Shown here: positions 40,203-41,094 of the stretch, piece after piece | Position numbering within the stretch: position 1 is the first letter of the stretch | Layout: each line of letters starts with the position of its first letter | From: a virus | Direction: 5' to 3' (one strand) | DNA: 41,094 bases | IMG/VR virus record: IMGVR_UViG_3300009151_000143 | Location: 1 to 41,094 of that record | The notes under the pieces: model-generated | Told to the model about the DNA's origin: nothing | Database searches by the model: none | Seen by the model: the letters and a program-made list of their open reading frames with translations, nothing else | Program-made: the position numbers and the translations under genes

Positions 40203-41094
40203 ACCCGATACACTCTGCATGGCACCGTGGACTCACACTTACCTCTCTCCTCAAACTGAGCGTAGAATGTGTTGTGCATCGCGCGAGCCAGCACAAAGTT
40301 TTGAGCAGTATATAGATACCAGCACAGGTACAGGAACATATACACCAATGACACTAGAACAACATTGGAATAGTGAACACATGCAGAGTGTACGTCGTCG
40401 TATGATGGCCGGCGAATCATTGCCCGAGTGCGAAGTGTGTAACGACAAGTTGTTGAATACTAATGTGTATAGAAGTTATTTCAATCAGTTGTTTGGTCAC
40501 AAGTATGATGATGCAATAAAAGCAACTGATTCAACAGGGCATACCACAATGAAGCCGGTGAGTTGGGATTACAGATTTAGTAACTTGTGTAATTTCAAAT
40601 GTCGTATGTGTGGAGACATGTTGTCTAGTGCCTGGGAAACAGAACAACGCCAGCATGACATGATTGACTTGAACAATCCCAAAAACAATTGGATGCAACC
40701 TGCGGTACGACAGCAGATATCGCAATTCCAAGACACACAAATTGAGGCAGAGTTTGCTGACGCAGTAGAACAGCATCGTGTGGAAGAAGTATATTGGGTA
40801 GGTGGCGAACCACTCATGTATGAACAACACTGGCGGTACATGCAACGTATAATCGAATTAGGAGATGGGCCACGTGTTTATGCTAGATATAATACTAATC
40901 TTAGCCGTGTTGAGTTTGGCAATAGAAATCTTTATAAAAATATTTTATTGGGCTTACGAGATTGGCAAATCTGTGCCAGCCTTGATGGAACAGGCACGAC
41001 AGGAGAGTACATAAGAACAGGGCTTTCTTATAGTACATTTGTAAAAAACTTTCGTGAAGGATTGGCAATTGCTACCAATCCTAGGCAGATGCGA
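40195..41094 (+). CDS. Radical SAM protein 8, class B (partial, runs off the right edge)
   Basis: ATG 40195 opens a frame of 300 codons with no stop before the window ends. N-terminal site LCMAPWTHTYLSPQ (C8), then MCC (C26, C27) and ECEVCND (C79, C82). Cluster C132-C136-C139 (CNFKCRMCGDMLSS); GGEPLMY 203-209; SLDGTGTTGEYIR with EYIR at 271-274. It resembles radical SAM 4 most (WDYRFSNLCN versus WDIRFSNLCN). The missing C-terminal 100 or so residues should contain the shared FPEL-like end. Overlaps radical SAM 7 by 8 bases. The array may continue beyond the window. Confidence 0.87.
   Translation, partial: MNKPDTLCMAPWTHTYLSPQTERRMCCASREPAQSFEQYIDTSTGTGTYTPMTLEQHWNSEHMQSVRRRMMAGESLPECEVCNDKLLNTNVYRSYFNQLFGHKYDDAIKATDSTGHTTMKPVSWDYRFSNLCNFKCRMCGDMLSSAWETEQRQHDMIDLNNPKNNWMQPAVRQQISQFQDTQIEAEFADAVEQHRVEEVYWVGGEPLMYEQHWRYMQRIIELGDGPRVYARYNTNLSRVEFGNRNLYKNILLGLRDWQICASLDGTGTTGEYIRTGLSYSTFVKNFREGLAIATNPRQMR

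Noticed and set aside
40193-40845. Minus-strand ORFs at the right edge
   Set aside because: The + strand here is a clear radical SAM gene with all cluster motifs that simply has no stop before the window ends.

Overview
The window looks like part of the genome of a large, AT-leaning, T4-like tailed phage (contractile tail, marine or freshwater cyanophage/pelagiphage type). All credible genes lie on the + strand. The left 26 kb carries the T4 baseplate order: a hub/spike gp5-like protein, a gp25-like protein, gp6, then one enormous gp6-adjacent tail protein and tail-fibre genes. T4-type late promoter motifs (TATAAATA / CATAAATA) sit in three of the short gaps. No tRNA, integrase, transposase or CRISPR array was seen, and no stretch over 300 bases lacks a gene. 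The host cannot be named from this sequence.

Layout. 1-311: end of an unrecognised gene. 315-1835: gp5-like hub and needle without a lysozyme domain. 1837-3767: a Gly/Ala-rich structural protein split over two frames, probably one protein with a -1 shift or a one-base deletion near 3231. 3800-4177: gp25. 4225-7707: gp6. 7707-22205: a 4832-residue protein with a gp7-like position, cupredoxin-like beta domains, a seven-bladed FG-GAP beta-propeller, carbohydrate-binding-like modules and other repeats. 22225-25920: a 49-residue protein missed by length filters, a 201-residue structural protein, a repeat-rich tail fibre and a second fibre-like protein. 25936-25964: a strong intrinsic terminator closes the structural block, and a -10 box follows at once.

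25980 to the right edge is one tightly packed operon, nearly every gene overlapping the next by 4-26 bases. It begins with a small conserved-looking protein, two paralogous GT-A-like glycosyltransferases, a 112-residue unknown, a third glycosyltransferase-like protein and a sulfotransferase-like P-loop protein. It continues with eight radical SAM proteins (29693 to beyond 41094), broken once by an AT-rich glycosyltransferase-like gene. Each radical SAM protein has a CxxxCxxC cluster, a GGE(P/T) motif, a shared EYxR motif and an extra Cys set at its N-terminus (N-terminal twitch type). They fall into two classes, and the last five alternate B-A'-B-A'-B, as if a two-gene cassette had been duplicated.

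Working hypothesis (inference): the right-hand operon is a modification island that builds or alters a sugar- or peptide-based decoration, on the fibres encoded next to it or on host surface polymers. The radical SAM array is the part most likely to be an undescribed system.
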